From Bacteroidota bacterium (GTDB lineage Bacteria; Bacteroidota; Bacteroidia; Bacteroidales; P3): a stretch of 64,000 nucleotides of DNA. The translations under genes were made by a program, and so were the position numbers. Location: the NCBI GenBank assembly GCA_017860275.1, contig JAFNAQ010000004.1:62001-126000 (forward strand), in the 5' to 3' direction. The notes under the pieces are model-generated. The model was not told where the DNA came from, made no database searches, and saw only the letters and a program-made list of their open reading frames with translations. Below, piece after piece: positions 62,130-64,000 of this stretch (within the stretch, counting starts at the first letter, position 1; each line of letters begins with the position of its first letter).

Positions 62130-62399
62130 TTATTCTATTTCAAATAGAACATCATTCTTACTTACAATTTGTCCCTTTTTAATATTTATTACTTTAACTT
62201 TACCATCAACAGCTGAACATATATTATTGTCCATCTTCATTGCATGTAAAGAACATAAAGGTTCTCCTTTTTTAACCACTTGTCCTTTTTTTACAAAGAC
62301 TTCGATTATTGTACCAGGTATAAATGCATAAGTTTGACCTGGGTCAATCTTAATATATAATTGACGATAATATGCTCTTTGGTCTTTATTTTCTGACAT
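62130..62399 (-). CDS. Biotin carboxyl carrier protein-like subunit
   Basis: This 89-residue protein is essentially a single biotinyl domain: the AMKM motif has the biotin-accepting Lys at about residue 55 (HAMKMDNNI), followed by a beta-rich half (VKVINIKKGQIVSKNDVLFEIE). It lacks the long Pro/Ala-rich region seen in many carriers, so it is short. It lies 49 bases after the carboxyltransferase subunit on the same strand and should carry CO2 on biotin in that complex. A biotin carboxylase subunit is not in the window and may lie upstream of the edge. Confidence 0.85.
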   Translation of the reverse strand: MSENKDQRAYYRQLYIKIDPGQTYAFIPGTIIEVFVKKGQVVKKGEPLCSLHAMKMDNNICSAVDGKVKVINIKKGQIVSKNDVLFEIE

Positions 62400-62448
62400 A
62401 GCCTTAAGTATTTATTGATTTACTTTTAATTTAACCCTTGAATAATTA

Positions 62449-63996
62449 TTAAAATGGAGGAAGTCCATGTTTTTTATAAGGGTTAGTTGCTACCTTATTC
62501 TTTGTAATACTTAACGCATGAATTAAACAGTCACGAGTTTCAGCTGGTTGAATAACTGCGTCAACATATCCATAAGATGCAGCAACATAAGGGTTGGCAA
62601 ACTTATCTTTATATTCTTGTATTTTTTCTTTACGCATAGCATCCTTATCTTCTGCTGCCATAATCTCACTCTTGAAGATAATATTAGCCGCTCCCTCTGG
62701 TCCCATAACAGCAATTTCAGCAGTTGGCCATGCAAAAACAAAGTCAGCTTTCAAGTGACTTGAACACATAGCTATATAACCACCACCATAAGCTTTTCTT
62801 AAGATAATAGTAATCTTTGGAACTGTTGCTTCTGAAAATGCATATAAGATTTTTGCTCCGTGACGAATAACTCCAGCATGTTCTTGATCAACACCTGGTA
62901 AGTATCCAGGAAGGTCTTCCAAAGTAACTAAAGGAATATTAAATGAATCACAGTAACGAATAAATCTTGCAGCCTTATCAGAAGAGTCACAATCTAAAAC
63001 CCCAGCCTTAGCAATTGGTTGATTTGCAACAAAACCAACAGTGTCTCCGTTGATACGAGCAAAACCAATCACAATATTTGGTGCGAATAATTCATGAACT
63101 TCTAAGAATTCCGAATTATCAGATATACTCTTAATTATATTTCTAACGTCATAAGGCTTAGAAGGCTCAGTAGGGAATATTTGAGAAATCTTATAATCCT
63201 TTACTTTAGGCTTCTTTGCAGCAAATGGTTCTGCTTTCTTTGTATTATTCCAAGGAATGTAAGAGAAAAGAGTCTTGATTTGTTCAAAACATTCTAATTC
63301 ACTTTCAGCGAAGAAATGAGCATTACCTGATATTTCAGCATGCACTCTTGCACCTCCAAGGTCTTCTTGAGAGATTTCCTCTCCTAGTACTGTCCTGATT
63401 ACATCTGGACCAGTGATAAACATCTTGGATATTTTATCTACCACAAATACAAAGTCGGTCAAGGCAGGAGAATAAACTGCACCTCCAGCACAAGGACCAA
63501 GTATAACTGATATTTGAGGAATAACACCTGAGGCCATAGTATTGCGATAAAAAATATCACCATAACCTGCTAACGCATTAACACCTTCCTGAATACGAGC
63601 ACCACCTGAGTCATTGATACCAATAATAGGAGTTTTCAATTTCATGGCGTGATCCATAATCTTGCAAATTTTCTTTGCATGCATATAACCCAAAGAACCT
63701 CCAGCAACTGTGAAGTCTTGAGCATAAATACATATTGGATAACCATTGATTGTTCCTGTGCCTGTTACAACACCATCTCCTGGAAGTATCTTTTTATCCA
63801 TATCGAAGTCTTTACCTGAGTGTTGGATAAAAAGGTCATATTCATGGAAAGAACCCTCGTCTAAAAGTTCAATGATTCTTTCTCTTGCAGTGAGCTTCCC
63901 AGTCGCTTTTTGTTTCTCCATGGCTTTTTCACCACCACCTTGAAGCAAAACTTGCATTCTTGCTTTAAGCTCTTGTGTCTTACTATTAATTGACAT
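62449..63996 (-). CDS. Acyl-CoA carboxylase beta subunit (propionyl-CoA carboxylase / methylmalonyl-CoA decarboxylase type)
   Basis: This 515-residue carboxyltransferase has the N-terminal KQKATGKLTARERIIELLDEG, then SLGYMHAKKICKIMD, INDSGGARIQEGVNALAGYG with the oxyanion Gly-Gly, GPCAGGAVYSPALTDF, and a second half with DLPGYLPGVDQEHAGVI and KAYGGGYIAMCSS. These fit MmdA/PccB-type subunits that act on propionyl- or methylmalonyl-CoA. The start at 63996 is inside the window. The direction of the reaction depends on the partner subunits (biotin carboxylase, or sodium-pump decarboxylase proteins), which are not visible here. Confidence 0.95.
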   Translation of the reverse strand: MSINSKTQELKARMQVLLQGGGEKAMEKQKATGKLTARERIIELLDEGSFHEYDLFIQHSGKDFDMDKKILPGDGVVTGTGTINGYPICIYAQDFTVAGGSLGYMHAKKICKIMDHAMKLKTPIIGINDSGGARIQEGVNALAGYGDIFYRNTMASGVIPQISVILGPCAGGAVYSPALTDFVFVVDKISKMFITGPDVIRTVLGEEISQEDLGGARVHAEISGNAHFFAESELECFEQIKTLFSYIPWNNTKKAEPFAAKKPKVKDYKISQIFPTEPSKPYDVRNIIKSISDNSEFLEVHELFAPNIVIGFARINGDTVGFVANQPIAKAGVLDCDSSDKAARFIRYCDSFNIPLVTLEDLPGYLPGVDQEHAGVIRHGAKILYAFSEATVPKITIILRKAYGGGYIAMCSSHLKADFVFAWPTAEIAVMGPEGAANIIFKSEIMAAEDKDAMRKEKIQEYKDKFANPYVAASYGYVDAVIQPAETRDCLIHALSITKNKVATNPYKKHGLPPF

Positions 63997-64000
63997 CTTT

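Overview
The window is AT-rich chromosomal DNA from a member of the Bacteroidetes, most likely order Bacteroidales. The support is consistent across the window. Many genes are preceded by the Bacteroidetes promoter element TAnnTTTG. Secreted proteins carry type IX secretion (T9SS)-style C-terminal sorting domains. There is a TonB-receptor-like outer-membrane barrel, a FadL/OmpP1-type porin, an eukaryote/archaea-type ProRS and a lamin-tail-domain secreted protein. No phage, integrase, transposase gene, rRNA or CRISPR array was seen.

Layout. 1-9 kb: the 3' part of an M64 peptidase gene, polA, a small barrel-like protein, a TonB-receptor-like protein, a CDF metal transporter and an LpxL-type acyltransferase. 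9-16.6 kb: four consecutive sensor histidine kinases on the minus strand with no response regulator beside them. 16.7-19 kb: tRNA-Cys, lpxD and folE. 18.9-26 kb: two tandem, mosaic Omp28-like T9SS cargo genes whose signal peptides have lost their start codons, then a lamin-tail-domain protein and a tiny sorting-tail protein. 26-31 kb: dxs, a FadL-type porin and a low-complexity lipoprotein. 31-36 kb: proS, a nucleoside deaminase, prfB with its +1 programmed frameshift, an AAA/DUF4143 ATPase and folK. 36-42 kb: a flippase, an unknown secreted protein, dut, purE, a P-loop kinase and dCMP deaminase. 41.8-46.7 kb: a minus-strand operon of an M48 metalloprotease plus three unknown exported proteins. 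46.9-52.2 kb: a surface-sugar operon (zinc-ribbon methyltransferase, glycosyltransferase, heptose-7-P kinase, heptose-1-P guanylyltransferase), then a thioesterase and an rRNA methyltransferase. 52.2-53.7 kb: repeats around a gene broken by an in-frame stop. 53.7-57.7 kb: purN, acpP-fabF-rnc-lipA. 57.7-62.1 kb: a sulfane-sulfur/thiol operon (four-domain CoA-disulfide-reductase fusion, methyltransferase, lipoprotein thioredoxin, MarR regulator, rhodanese) behind a promoter holding two TTCC-N3-GGAA palindromes. 62.1-64 kb: a biotin carrier and the acyl-CoA carboxylase beta subunit.

The most novel signals are non-coding. (1) A roughly 400-440 bp intergenic repeat occurs three times (4271-4690, 39680-40120 inverted, 52231-52628), with ordered conserved blocks and a 14-bp hairpin showing two compensated base-pair changes. 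(2) Two arrays of short self-complementary units with periods of 22 and 23 bp lie between convergent genes (17993-18074 and 28051-28110). (3) The two Omp28-like genes share the same broken signal-peptide junction. All functional readings are from sequence inspection only; no database search was run.
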